From the NCBI RefSeq assembly GCF_050699935.1, contig NZ_JBOHGB010000003.1, positions 62,001-126,000 of the forward strand: a stretch of 64,000 nucleotides of DNA, in the 5' to 3' direction. Source of the DNA: Actinophytocola sp050699935 (GTDB lineage: Bacteria; Actinomycetota; Actinomycetes; Mycobacteriales; Pseudonocardiaceae). This document shows, piece after piece, positions 40,789-49,463 of the stretch. The notes beneath the pieces were generated by a model, which made no database searches, was not told where the DNA came from, and saw only the letters and a list, made by a program, of their open reading frames with translations. The stretch's first letter is position 1, and the number at the start of each line of letters is the position of its first letter. A program made the translations under genes and the position numbers.

Positions 40789-41456
40789 GTCTGGCGTACC
40801 AGTTGGCAGCGCGTCAGACGCAGACGAGAACGTCCCTCCTGCGACCGACGGCGCCGAGCTGTCGGTGACCGGTCGACGACCGGTATTGGGACTTCTGCCC
40901 GGCTGTGCCGCCGTCTGGGTGAGTCGTGGGCTGGATGGTTGAACGCTCGGTGGCACCGAGGGTTGCACTGAGCTATCCGCGTCACACCAGGAAAGATCCA
41001 CTCTTCCGTTGCCGCACAGCCCTTTCGGTGCCGCGCCTTACCCACACGGGACGGAGAGCCCGGGAAGTCGTTGTCCCCCAAGGGCTCGTCTCGTCCTCAC
41101 GGTTGAACACGGAACGAAGGCACGCGACCGCCCGGCGAACCACTCACCCGTCCGGCCCACGACGAACGGAGGTATTCCCACGGCGACCGGTCGAATTCCG
41201 GCCACCGTCCGAACCGACGTCGAAGCGGTGCGTGATCCGTCCAGCGGACGGTGACCGACCCCACGATCCGCCAACAGCGGTCGAAACCGTAGGCACACCA
41301 AGGATCCCGGGACAGCGCGCCCGACAAATGGCAAGCGTGACGGCAACTTCGTGAAGGGCCGAGAGCCGACTGAGCAACCCCAAGCCCCCACCAACGTCAA
41401 CCAACAGAGCCCCACGACCCAAGCGAGCGCGTTCGCCAGAGGCAACCGCAGCAGCG

Positions 41457-41490
41457 ACCACAGGGCGGTGCGCGAGCACCGCCCTGTGGT
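41457..41490. terminator. 15-bp perfect hairpin with GCGA tetraloop
   Basis: ACCACAGGGCGGTGC (41457-41471), loop GCGA (GNRA type), and the exact reverse complement at 41476-41490. Being a perfect palindrome it can work on both strands. It lies 131 bp beyond the 3' end of the minus-strand tRNA-Leu. No U-tract follows. Confidence 0.65.
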
Positions 41491-41557
41491 GATCAACTGT
41501 GCTGGTAAACGCACAAACGCACCCACGCCGGGTCAGGAGGGAGCACGCACCGTGGGG

Positions 41558-41576
41558 GTCTGGGGGTCGCCCCCCA
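41558..41576 (-). terminator. Hairpin downstream of tRNA-Leu
   Basis: CTGGGGG and CCCCCAG form a 7-bp stem about 45 bp past the tRNA 3' end on the minus strand. Likely the primary terminator of the tRNA transcript. Confidence 0.55.
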
Positions 41577-41621
41577 GAACGAGATGGAAAGGGGGGAAGA
41601 TGCCTAAAGCATCGAACAAGG

Positions 41622-41704
41622 TGGGCGAGGGGGGAGTTGAACCCCCACGTCCTTACGGACACACGGACCTGAACCGTGCGCGTCTGCCATTCCGCCACTC
41701 GCCC
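41622..41704 (-). tRNA. tRNA-Leu (anticodon CAG)
   Basis: 83 nt on the minus strand. The acceptor stem is GGGCGAG/CTCGCCC with discriminator A. The anticodon arm is CACGG-TTCAGGT-CCGTG, reading CAG (Leu), and a long variable arm GTCCGTAAGGAC confirms a class II tRNA. The T arm contains GGTTCAACTCCC. CCA is not encoded. Confidence 0.96.
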
Positions 41705-41820
41705 GAGCGGGAACGTCGCGAAGCCTACACGCTCCAGAATCGGGTTTACACATCGCACTGTCCTCCAGGCCGGACACGGATACGATCGACCAAGGAACAC
41801 GTACGCGGAAGGAGGTACCC

Positions 41821-42960
41821 ATGGGCATCGGACAGCGGCTGAACCGCAAGTTGGAGAACCTCGTGGGCAACTCTTTCGCTCGCGTGTTCGGTGGCAACGT
41901 CGTGCCCCAAGAGGTGGCACAGGCGCTGCTGCGTGAAGGTGAGGTCAACGTTCGCGAGCTGGCTGGGGGTCGACAGCTGGCACCCAACCATTACATAGTG
42001 CAACTGGGTGCGGCCGACTTCGACAACTTCGCTGGCGATGAAGACCGCACAACAGCGCTGCTCGCGGACTGTGTGAAGGAGTATCTCTCCGAGCACCAAT
42101 GGGACACCTATGGTGACGTCGTAGTCTCCCTGGAGCGCTCCGGCGCGCTGCACACCGGACAGTTTCGAATACGCTCGGCCGTCGACCCGGACGTCAAGAA
42201 GGCTTCGGGAAAGCGGTCAGCACCACCCCGCAACGCAGGAGACCGATCCATGAGCCAGCCTCCCGGCTACGGCCAGCCGCCCGAGGGCGATCCCTACGGA
42301 CAGCAGTACGGCTACGGCCAGCAGCAAGGTTATGACCAGGGCTACGGCCAGCAAGGCGGCTACGACCAGGGTTACGGCCAGCAGGGCTACGACCAGGGTT
42401 ACGGCCAGCAGCAGGGCTACGGCCAGCAGCAGGGCTACGACCAGGGTTACGGGCAACAGCAGGGCTATGGCCAGCAGGGGTACGACCAGGGTTACGGCCA
42501 GCAGCAGGGCTATGACCAGGGTTACGGCCAGCAGCAGGGCTACGGCCAGCAGCAGGGCTACGACCAGGGCTACGGCCAGCAGGGCTACCAGCAGGGCTAC
42601 GGCCAGGGCGGCGGTGACCCGTACGCCCAGCAGAGCTACGCGCCGCCGGCGGTGCAGACCGGCCCGCGGCAGCTGAACGCGAGCCTGCAGCTGGACGACG
42701 GCTCGAACCGGACGTACTCGCTCAAGCAGGGCGGCAACGTCGTGGGCCGCGGCCAGGACGCCGACTTCCGGCTGCCCGACACCGGCGTCTCGCGCCGGCA
42801 CCTGGAGATCACCTGGGACGGCCAGAGCGCCACCCTCGCGGACCTCGGTTCGACCAACGGCACCACGGTCAACGGCACGCCGGTACAGACCTGGCAGCTG
42901 GCGGACGGCGACGTCATCCGCATCGGGCACTCGTCGCTGGTGTTCCGTACCCAGGGCTGA
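41821..42960 (+). CDS. fhaA: FhaA, phosphothreonine-binding FHA-domain protein with DUF3662 N-terminus
   Basis: 379 residues, ATG with GGAAGGAGG seven bases before it. Residues 1-125 are the DUF3662 domain (NRKLENLVGNSFARVFGGNVVP, LAPNHYIVQLGAADFDNF). Residues 144-283 are a Tyr/Gly/Gln low-complexity linker. Residues 286-379 are the FHA domain with the pThr-binding VVGRGQDADFRLPDTGVSRRH and DLGSTNGTTVNG. In mycobacteria FhaA binds phosphorylated MviN and regulates peptidoglycan synthesis. It heads the fhaA-fhaB-pstP-rodA-pbpA-pknA-pknB cluster. The linker is far longer than in M. tuberculosis. Confidence 0.96.
   Translation: MGIGQRLNRKLENLVGNSFARVFGGNVVPQEVAQALLREGEVNVRELAGGRQLAPNHYIVQLGAADFDNFAGDEDRTTALLADCVKEYLSEHQWDTYGDVVVSLERSGALHTGQFRIRSAVDPDVKKASGKRSAPPRNAGDRSMSQPPGYGQPPEGDPYGQQYGYGQQQGYDQGYGQQGGYDQGYGQQGYDQGYGQQQGYGQQQGYDQGYGQQQGYGQQGYDQGYGQQQGYDQGYGQQQGYGQQQGYDQGYGQQGYQQGYGQGGGDPYAQQSYAPPAVQTGPRQLNASLQLDDGSNRTYSLKQGGNVVGRGQDADFRLPDTGVSRRHLEITWDGQSATLADLGSTNGTTVNGTPVQTWQLADGDVIRIGHSSLVFRTQG
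42237..42250 (+). promoter_or_regulatory. Internal Shine-Dalgarno and in-frame ATG within fhaA
   Basis: AGGAG (42237-42241) is 8 bases before ATG 42250, which is in frame (residue 144, MSQPPGYG). Translation from here would give a 236-residue FHA protein with the repeat linker but no DUF3662 domain. Confidence 0.4.
42289..42615. repeat. Tandem GYGQQ(Q)GYDQ-coding repeats in fhaA
   Basis: About ten imperfect units of 24-36 bp built from GGCTACGGCCAGCAG and GGCTACGACCAGGG. They encode alternating GYGQQ and GYDQ motifs. Synonymous changes among units show that the repeat is maintained at protein level but also expands by DNA slippage. Confidence 0.92.
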
Positions 42961-43068
42961 CTTCAGGCCGCGTAGAGCGACCATCAATACTGAGCACAGG
43001 CACCCGACGGGTGCCGGTGCCAGTACCCCATATCAACCGACCCCTACCGGCGGGAGCGTTCGCAGCAG

Positions 43069-43533
43069 GTGCCAGAGCTTGTTGTGCAGCTAACCAGAGC
43101 AGGGTTCCTCGCCCTGCTCTGGTTGTTCGTGCTGGCCGCCTTGCGGATCGTACGGTCCGACCTCTACGCGGCGGCCGGACTGAAGGTCGCGGTCCCGGGT
43201 TTCCGCCGCGGCACCGGAAAGAAGGCCAGGGGCGGCGGCAAGGCCCCCAGACAACTCGTGGTGACGCACGGCGCGCTTGCCGGGACCAGGATCTCGCTGG
43301 ACGGCCGGCCGATCATGATCGGCCGAGCGGACGATTCCACGTTGGTCCTCGACGACGACTACGCGTCCACCAGACACGCGCGGATCTCGTTGCGGGGAAC
43401 GGACTGGTACGTGGAAGATCTGGGCTCGACGAACGGGACTTACCTTGACCGGGCTAAGGTCACGGCACCCCTCCGGGTGCCTCTTGGGGCCCCGATCCGA
43501 ATCGGCAAGACGGTGATCGAGCTACGGTCATGA
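43069..43533 (+). CDS. fhaB: FhaB (FipA-interacting) membrane-tethered FHA-domain protein
   Basis: 154 residues from GTG 43069. A TM helix lies at about 9-27 (AGFLALLWLFVLAALRI), a basic linker (FRRGTGKKARGGGKAPRQ), then the FHA domain at 62-154 with IMIGRADDSTLVLDDDYASTRHARI (pThr-binding Arg and Ser) and DLGSTNGTYLDR. FhaB in mycobacteria is a PknA/PknB substrate acting in cell division. It overlaps pstP by ATGA (43530-43533). Confidence 0.95.
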   Translation: MPELVVQLTRAGFLALLWLFVLAALRIVRSDLYAAAGLKVAVPGFRRGTGKKARGGGKAPRQLVVTHGALAGTRISLDGRPIMIGRADDSTLVLDDDYASTRHARISLRGTDWYVEDLGSTNGTYLDRAKVTAPLRVPLGAPIRIGKTVIELRS

Positions 43534-44954
43534 CCCTCGTCCTTCGCTATGCGGCCCGCAGCGACCGGGGCCTGGTCCGTTCCAACAACCAGGACTCCGT
43601 GTACGCGGGCCCCCGACTGCTCTCGCTCGCCGACGGCATGGGTGGGCACGCCGCGGGCGAGGTCGCCAGCAAGGTGGTCATCGCCGCGCTGGCGCCGCTC
43701 GACGACGACGAGCCGGGCGAGGATCTGCTGGGGCAGCTCCGGGAGGCCACACAGGCGGGAAACGGCGCGATCGCCGAGCTGGTGGCGGGCGATCCCGAGC
43801 TCGACGGCATGGGCACCACGCTCACCGCGGTCCTGTTCGCCGGCAGCCGGATCGGGCTCGTGCACATCGGCGACTCGCGGGCCTACCTACAGCGCAACGG
43901 CCAGTTCGCGCAGATCACCCATGACGACACGTTCGTCCAGTCGCTCATCGACGAGGGCCGGATCACCGAGGACGAGGCGGCCACCCACCCGCAACGCTCG
44001 CTGCTGCTCAAGGCGCTGACCGGGCACGAGGTGGAGCCGAACCTGACCATCCGCGAGGCGCGCGCGGGCGACCGGTACCTGCTGTGCTCGGACGGCCTGT
44101 CCGGCGTGGTCACCCATGAGACGCTCACGGAGACGATCAAGATCCCGGACGCGCAGGCCTGCGCCGATCGGATGATCGAGCTCGCGCTCAAGGGCGGCGG
44201 GCCGGACAACGTCACCGTGATCGTGGCCGACGTCGTGGACATCGACTTCGGCGAGGACGCCCCCATCGTGGGTGGCGCCGCGGGCAACGGGCAGGACGAC
44301 CAGCCGCCGCCGGACTCGCCGGCCTCGCGCGCGGGCGCGATCACCTCGCCGCGCATCGAGCCGGTACGGGCCGAGCAGACCGAGCCGCCGCCGGACCCGA
44401 AGGCCAAGCGGCGCAAGCGGATCCGGTTGCTGGTACTGCTCATGCTGGTGCTGCTGGTGCTGGCCGGCGGCGCGGTCGCGACCTGGATCGTGGTGAACAA
44501 GCAGTACTACGTAGGCGAGGCCGACGACGGCGAGATCGCGATCTTCCAGGGGGTGCGCGGCAGCATCTTCGGCATCTCGCTGAACACCCAGGTGCAGGGC
44601 TCGTGCGACCCCGACGTGCCGACGTGCGACAAGTTCTACGTCGACGACCTGCGCCAACTCGGCCGCGATGCCGTGCGGTCGGGGACCGAGAGCTTCGACA
44701 ACGTCCCGGACGCCCGCCAGTTCATCCAGGACCTGCGCACGAAGTACCCGCTGCCGACCTGTGAGTCGCTGATCAAGCAGCAGGAGCGCGAGGCGGGCGA
44801 CCCGGCTCCGCCGACGACGACGAACAGACCGACCCAGGGCAGGCCACCGGCCGGTGGCACGACCACCCAAACTCCGTCGGCGACCTCGACGACGGCCGAA
44901 CCGGAACCCGGGGTCAACTGTCGCAAGCCGCGCGGGGACGAGGGCGGCGGCTGA
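43530..44954 (+). CDS. pstP: PstP, PP2C-family Ser/Thr protein phosphatase
   Basis: 474 residues. The PP2C catalytic domain (1-235) has the metal-binding Asp residues in SNNQDSVYAG and LADGMGGHAAGE, GMGTTLTAVLF, HIGDSRAYL, and CSDGLSG plus GGGPDNVTVIVADV. A disordered juxtamembrane segment, one TM (about 297-321) and a ~150-residue outer domain follow, ending in a Thr/Pro-rich tail. It removes phosphate from targets of PknA/PknB and from the kinases themselves. Its final base is shared with the rodA start (TGATG). Confidence 0.97.
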   Translation: MTLVLRYAARSDRGLVRSNNQDSVYAGPRLLSLADGMGGHAAGEVASKVVIAALAPLDDDEPGEDLLGQLREATQAGNGAIAELVAGDPELDGMGTTLTAVLFAGSRIGLVHIGDSRAYLQRNGQFAQITHDDTFVQSLIDEGRITEDEAATHPQRSLLLKALTGHEVEPNLTIREARAGDRYLLCSDGLSGVVTHETLTETIKIPDAQACADRMIELALKGGGPDNVTVIVADVVDIDFGEDAPIVGGAAGNGQDDQPPPDSPASRAGAITSPRIEPVRAEQTEPPPDPKAKRRKRIRLLVLLMLVLLVLAGGAVATWIVVNKQYYVGEADDGEIAIFQGVRGSIFGISLNTQVQGSCDPDVPTCDKFYVDDLRQLGRDAVRSGTESFDNVPDARQFIQDLRTKYPLPTCESLIKQQEREAGDPAPPTTTNRPTQGRPPAGGTTTQTPSATSTTAEPEPGVNCRKPRGDEGGG

Positions 44955-46405
44955 TGGCGCAGCCGGGGCCAGTGTTGGCAGCGCAGGGCAGTGAGGCGCC
45001 AGGCAGATCGGCTCCGACCCGGCGTGGTACCGAACTGGCGATGCTGGCGTTCGCGGCCGGGCTGGTCACCGGCGCGCTGATGCTCGTGGAGGCGAATCAG
45101 CAGCAGACCCTCACGATCCGCCTCGTCTGGTACGGCCTGGCCTACCTCGCGCTGTTCGGCATCGCGCACGCGGCCGTGCGGAAGTGGGCACCCTTCGCCG
45201 ACCCGCTGATCCTGCCGTGCGTCGCGTTACTGAACGGCATCGGCCTGGTGATGCTCTACCGGATCGACCTCGCCGAAGCCGCGGCCGCGTTGCAGTCGGA
45301 CTCGGAGTTCGAGAACACCGTCTCGAAGCAGATCCTGTGGACGACGGTCGCGCTGGTGCTGTTCCTGGTCGTGCTCCACCTGGTCAAGGACCACCGCACG
45401 CTCACCCGCTACGGCTACACGTTCGGTCTGGTGGGGCTGTTCCTGCTGGCGCTGCCGGCGGTGCTGCCCGGCGTGATCGCGCCGACGATCAACGGCGCGA
45501 AGATCTGGCTGCGGTTCGGGCCGGTGTCGATCCAACCGGGTGAGTTCGCCAAGATCCTGCTGCTGATCTTCTTCGCGGCGTTCCTGGTGTCCAAGCGCGA
45601 CCTGTTCATGGCGGCCGGCCGGCGGGTGCTCGGCATCGACCTGCCACGGGCACGCGACCTCGGGCCGATCCTGTTCTGCTGGGCGGTCTCGGTGATGGTG
45701 CTGGTCGCCGAGAAGGACCTCGGCACCTCGCTGCTGTTCTTCGGCACCGTGCTGGTGATGCTCTACGTGGCCACCGAGCGGGGCATCTGGGTGGGCGTGG
45801 GCCTGACGCTGTTCGCCGCCGGCTGCCTGGTCGCCTACCAGATCTTCGCCCACGTGCAGCTCCGCGTCGCCAACTGGCTCGACCCGTTCGCCGACTACAG
45901 CAGCGGCGGCTACCAGATCGCGCAGGCACTGTTCGGGCTGGGCACCGGCGGGGTCGGCGGCACCGGCCTCGGCGCCGGCCGGCCGGACATGGTGCCGCTC
46001 GCCAACAGCGACTTCATCACCGCGGCGATCGGCGAGGAGCTCGGCTTCATCGGGCTGTCCGCGCTGCTGCTCGTCTACATGATGCTGGCGATGCGCGGGA
46101 TGCGCAGTGCCGTCGCGGTCCGCGACACGTTCGGCAAGCTGCTCGGCGGCGGTCTGTCGTTCGCGCTGATCATGCAGGTCTTCGTGGTGGTCGGCGGGGT
46201 CACGAAGCTGATCCCGATGACCGGCATCACCGCGCCGTTCCTGTCCGCGGGTGGCTCGTCGCTGCTCGCCAACTACGTGCTGGTGGCGCTGCTGCTGCGG
46301 ATCTCCGACGCGGCGCGGCGCCCGCAGACCGGTGCGAAGCCCAAGCCCGCCCAGCAGGTTCCGATCGCCGATGCGGGCACCGTGATGGTGGAGCGTCCGT
46401 CATGA
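44954..46405 (+). CDS. rodA: RodA, SEDS peptidoglycan glycosyltransferase
   Basis: 483 residues, about ten to twelve TM helices. SEDS hallmarks are VLPGVIAPTINGAKIWLRFGPVSIQPGEFAKI (the loop with the catalytic Asp region), VAEKDLGTSLLFFG (catalytic Asp) and NSDFITAAIGEELGF plus MTGITAPFLSAGGSSLLANYV. It polymerises lipid II into glycan strands together with the PBP encoded next. Four bases overlap with pbpA (ATGA). Confidence 0.96.
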   Translation: MAQPGPVLAAQGSEAPGRSAPTRRGTELAMLAFAAGLVTGALMLVEANQQQTLTIRLVWYGLAYLALFGIAHAAVRKWAPFADPLILPCVALLNGIGLVMLYRIDLAEAAAALQSDSEFENTVSKQILWTTVALVLFLVVLHLVKDHRTLTRYGYTFGLVGLFLLALPAVLPGVIAPTINGAKIWLRFGPVSIQPGEFAKILLLIFFAAFLVSKRDLFMAAGRRVLGIDLPRARDLGPILFCWAVSVMVLVAEKDLGTSLLFFGTVLVMLYVATERGIWVGVGLTLFAAGCLVAYQIFAHVQLRVANWLDPFADYSSGGYQIAQALFGLGTGGVGGTGLGAGRPDMVPLANSDFITAAIGEELGFIGLSALLLVYMMLAMRGMRSAVAVRDTFGKLLGGGLSFALIMQVFVVVGGVTKLIPMTGITAPFLSAGGSSLLANYVLVALLLRISDAARRPQTGAKPKPAQQVPIADAGTVMVERPS

Positions 46406-47922
46406 ACACCCCACTGCGCCGCGTGGGCCTCGCCATGCTGGCGATGATCGTCCTGTTGCTCGCCAACGCGACCTACATCCAGGTCGTCAAGGCCGACGAA
46501 TACCGCAACGACCCGCGCAACCAGCGGGTGCTGCTGGAGGAGTACTCCCGCCAGCGCGGCCGGATCGTCACCTCCGACGAGGTGATCATCGCCAATGTCA
46601 AGTCCACCGACGACCCGTTGCGCTATCAGCGGGTGTACGCGAACGGGCCGATGTACGCGCCGGTGACCGGCTACTACTCGGTTCGCTACGGCGCGACCGG
46701 CCTCGAGCGCGAGGAGGACGAGATCCTCAACGGGTCCGACGACCGGCTCTTCGTCCGCCGGCTGTCCGACCTGATCACCGGCCGGGACCCGCGCGGCGGC
46801 AACATCGTCACCACGATCGACTCGAAGGTCCAGAAGGCCGCCTACCAGGCGATGACCTCGAACGGCTTCAAGGGCGCGGTGGTGGCGCTGCGGCCGCGGA
46901 CCGGCGAGATCCTCGGCATGGTCTCCACGCCGTCGTTCAACCCGAACCAGCTGGCCGTGCACGACGGGCGCGAGCAGGAGCAGGCGTACAACCGGTACCG
47001 GGACGACAAGAACCCGAACAAGCCGATGCGGAACCGGGCGATCTCGGAGAACTACGCGCCCGGCTCGACGTTCAAGCTCGTCACCGCGGCGACCGCGCTT
47101 GAGGACGGCAAGGACACGAACTACCAGCTGACCGCGTCCGCCGGCATCGACGTGATCACGGGCGACCCGTGCGACCCGTCCGGCGGCAGCAGTCGGTGCC
47201 TGTCGAACTACGCCGGCAACTCGTGCGGCGGCGGGCAGACCGCGACCATGGAGACCGCGCTCCAGCTGTCCTGCAACACCGCGTTCGCCCAGCTGGCCGT
47301 CCAGGAGGGCGAGGACAAGCTGCGGGACCAGGCGACGGCCTTCGGCATCGGCCAGACCGACCTGACGATCCCGATGTCGGTGGTGACCTCCTGCATCGGG
47401 CCGCAGTCGGACGGGAACTGCCTCGACATCGTCGACGAGCCCTCGCTGTATCAGAGCGGCATCGGCCAGCGCGACGTCCGGCTGAGCGCCCTGCAGAACG
47501 CGGTCATCGCCGGCACGATCGCCAACGACGGCGTGCGGATGCGCCCGCAGCTGGTGCAGCAGGTGCTCGCGCCGGACCTGTCGACCATCTCCGACTTCGA
47601 GGAAGAGGACGAGGGCGAGGCGATCTCGTCCGATACCGCCGAACAGCTTCGCGACATGATGATCCTCTCCGAGGAGAACACCGGCGGCGACGGGAAGCGC
47701 GGCGACCTCACGATCGCCTCGAAGACCGGTACCGCCGAGACCGGGGCAGACCCGAAGAACACCCCGCCATACGCGTGGTACGTGGCGTTCGCGCCGGCGG
47801 ACGACCCTCAGGTCGCGGTCGCCGTGGTGGTAGAAAGCACTGACGTGGCGGCGACGGGCGGCAAGCTGTCCGCCGCGATCGGTCGGGCGACCATCAACGC
47901 CGCGCTTTCCGGGGGGAACTGA
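46402..47922 (+). CDS. pbpA: PbpA, class B penicillin-binding protein
   Basis: 506 residues. A single N-terminal TM (about 9-27), a dimerisation domain and a transpeptidase domain. Active-site motifs are SxxK in YAPGSTFKLVTA (Ser near 221), SxN in LSCNTAFAQL and KTG in IASKTGTAETG. Cys residues in GDPCDPSGGSSRCLS and NSCGGG may pair outside. It cross-links peptidoglycan in complex with RodA; in M. tuberculosis PbpA is phosphorylated by PknB. Confidence 0.96.
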   Translation: MNTPLRRVGLAMLAMIVLLLANATYIQVVKADEYRNDPRNQRVLLEEYSRQRGRIVTSDEVIIANVKSTDDPLRYQRVYANGPMYAPVTGYYSVRYGATGLEREEDEILNGSDDRLFVRRLSDLITGRDPRGGNIVTTIDSKVQKAAYQAMTSNGFKGAVVALRPRTGEILGMVSTPSFNPNQLAVHDGREQEQAYNRYRDDKNPNKPMRNRAISENYAPGSTFKLVTAATALEDGKDTNYQLTASAGIDVITGDPCDPSGGSSRCLSNYAGNSCGGGQTATMETALQLSCNTAFAQLAVQEGEDKLRDQATAFGIGQTDLTIPMSVVTSCIGPQSDGNCLDIVDEPSLYQSGIGQRDVRLSALQNAVIAGTIANDGVRMRPQLVQQVLAPDLSTISDFEEEDEGEAISSDTAEQLRDMMILSEENTGGDGKRGDLTIASKTGTAETGADPKNTPPYAWYVAFAPADDPQVAVAVVVESTDVAATGGKLSAAIGRATINAALSGGN

Positions 47923-47926
47923 GCAC

Positions 47927-49375
47927 ATGCTGACGTCAGGCCAGCTCCTCGCCGAGCGGTACCGGCTGTCGCGCCGGATCGCCGTCGGCGGCATGGGCGA
48001 GGTCTGGGAGGCCGCGGACACCCGGCTGGACCGGCGCGTGGCCATCAAGGTGCTCAAGCCGGAGCTGTGCGGGGACGCGGAGTTCCTGCACCGCTTCCGC
48101 ACGGAGGCGCGTACCACGGCCTCGCTGAACCATCCGGGCATCGCCGCGGTGCACGACTACGGCGAGACGGCGGCGGTCGTGGACGGCCCGAAGGACACCG
48201 CGTACCTGGTGATGGAGCTCGTCGAGGGCGACCCGCTCGCGGCGATCCTGGCCAAGGAGCGGCGGATCGGCGCGGAGCGGACGCTGGAGATCCTCGAGCA
48301 GGCCGGCAACGCGCTGCAGGCCGCGCACGAGCGCGGCTACGTCCACCGGGACGTCAAGCCCGGCAACATCATGGTGACGCCGAACGCCGACGGCCGGATC
48401 ACGGTGAAGCTCACCGACTTCGGCATCGCCAAGGCGGCCGACGCGGCTCCGGTGACCCGTTCCGGCATGGTCATGGGCACCGCTCACTACATCGCCCCGG
48501 AGCAGGCCCTCGGGCACGAGGCCGAGCCGGCGAGCGACGTCTACTCGCTCGCGGTGGTCGGCTACGAGTGCCTCGCGGGGCACCGGCCGTTCCTGTCGGA
48601 GAACGCGGTGACCGTCGCGATGATGCACATCCGGGACATGCCGCCGCCGCTGCCGCCGGACGTCCCGCCGCACGCGCGCGCGGTGGTCGAGGCGACGCTG
48701 GTGAAGGACCCGGCGCGGCGCTACGGCAGCGGCGGGGAGTTCGCCGCCGCGGTGGCCGCGGTGCGCTCCGGGCACCCGCTGCCGACGCCGTCCGGCCGGG
48801 CGCTGACTCCCAACCGCGGACCGGCGAACGCGAGCAACCCGGCCATGCTGCCGATCGGCCCGCCGAGTGCGCCGCACCAGGCGCCGGGCACGGGCTCGTT
48901 CCCACTCGGCCCGCCACCAACGCCACGGCGAAACCGCACCGCGATGTGGGTTCTGATCGTTGTCCTGGCGGTGCTACTCCTGGCGCTGGCGGGCTTCGGG
49001 ATCGCCATGCTGGCGGACGGGGATCGGGGTACGGGCGGCGAATCCAGACCGGAGTCGTCGAGCCCGGTCGGAGACGAGGACAATGACGGCGGCGCAGGCG
49101 CTGGAGCTCAGCCGGGCAACACGCCGATACCGAGCCACGACGAACCGGAACCGGGCGAGTTCGTCGAGGTGGATGACCGCAAGTTCATCGGCAGGCCGGC
49201 GTCCTACGCCGCGGAGAGTCTGGAGCGCGAGGGGCTCGTCCCGGTGGTCGTGGCCCAAGGCGGACGCGAGCCGGACGACCCGGACAACTGCACGGTCATC
49301 GAGATCGACGCGGACGGGCCGTTGCGGGTCGGGACCGAGGTCCCGATCTTTTGCGACGAGGAAGAAGGCCCGTAG
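47927..49375 (+). CDS. pknA: PknA, receptor-like Ser/Thr protein kinase with PASTA-like outer domain
   Basis: 482 residues. The kinase domain (12-270) shows the glycine loop IAVGGMGEVWEA, VAIKVLK (Lys), HRDVKPGNIM, DFGIAKAAD, the activation-loop end AHYIAPEQAL. A Pro-rich segment precedes a TM helix (about 343-362). The outer region (about 408-482) reads FIGRPASYAAESLEREGLVPVVV, a single divergent PASTA unit with two Cys; M. tuberculosis PknA has none. It acts on division and wall-synthesis proteins. ATG follows pbpA by 4 bp. Confidence 0.94.
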   Translation: MLTSGQLLAERYRLSRRIAVGGMGEVWEAADTRLDRRVAIKVLKPELCGDAEFLHRFRTEARTTASLNHPGIAAVHDYGETAAVVDGPKDTAYLVMELVEGDPLAAILAKERRIGAERTLEILEQAGNALQAAHERGYVHRDVKPGNIMVTPNADGRITVKLTDFGIAKAADAAPVTRSGMVMGTAHYIAPEQALGHEAEPASDVYSLAVVGYECLAGHRPFLSENAVTVAMMHIRDMPPPLPPDVPPHARAVVEATLVKDPARRYGSGGEFAAAVAAVRSGHPLPTPSGRALTPNRGPANASNPAMLPIGPPSAPHQAPGTGSFPLGPPPTPRRNRTAMWVLIVVLAVLLLALAGFGIAMLADGDRGTGGESRPESSSPVGDEDNDGGAGAGAQPGNTPIPSHDEPEPGEFVEVDDRKFIGRPASYAAESLEREGLVPVVVAQGGREPDDPDNCTVIEIDADGPLRVGTEVPIFCDEEEGP

Positions 49376-49463
49376 CGATGATTTGCCGTAGCCGGGAGCA
49401 CATGTCGGGCATGATTGGCGCACGCGCAGCGCAGCTGCAGACGAGGATCGAGACGACATACCG

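Larger units (their letters stand above)
40789..41621. other. 833-bp intergenic region
   Basis: No gene is supported on either strand; open frames here lack ribosome sites and contain the hairpins listed separately. The part near 40789-41001 could be coding N-terminal sequence of the neighbouring hypothetical gene. The rest has somewhat lower GC and weaker codon bias than the flanks. Two strong hairpins (41457-41490 and 41558-41576) lie downstream of the tRNA-Leu on its strand. Confidence 0.6.

Noticed and set aside
41038..41526. Minus-strand 162-codon frame in the gap before tRNA-Leu
   Set aside because: It reads through the 15-bp hairpin, lacks codon bias and a ribosome site, and shows no recognisable domain.
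42289..42615. Tandem repeats taken as a CRISPR array
   Set aside because: Units are in frame, vary in length, encode GYGQ/GYDQ and have no unique spacers between constant repeats.
42217..42987. Long minus-strand reading frame opposite fhaA with Leu/Val/Ala repeats
   Set aside because: It is the complement of the GYGQ repeat and of a conserved FHA domain on the plus strand. It has no family match and no ribosome site.
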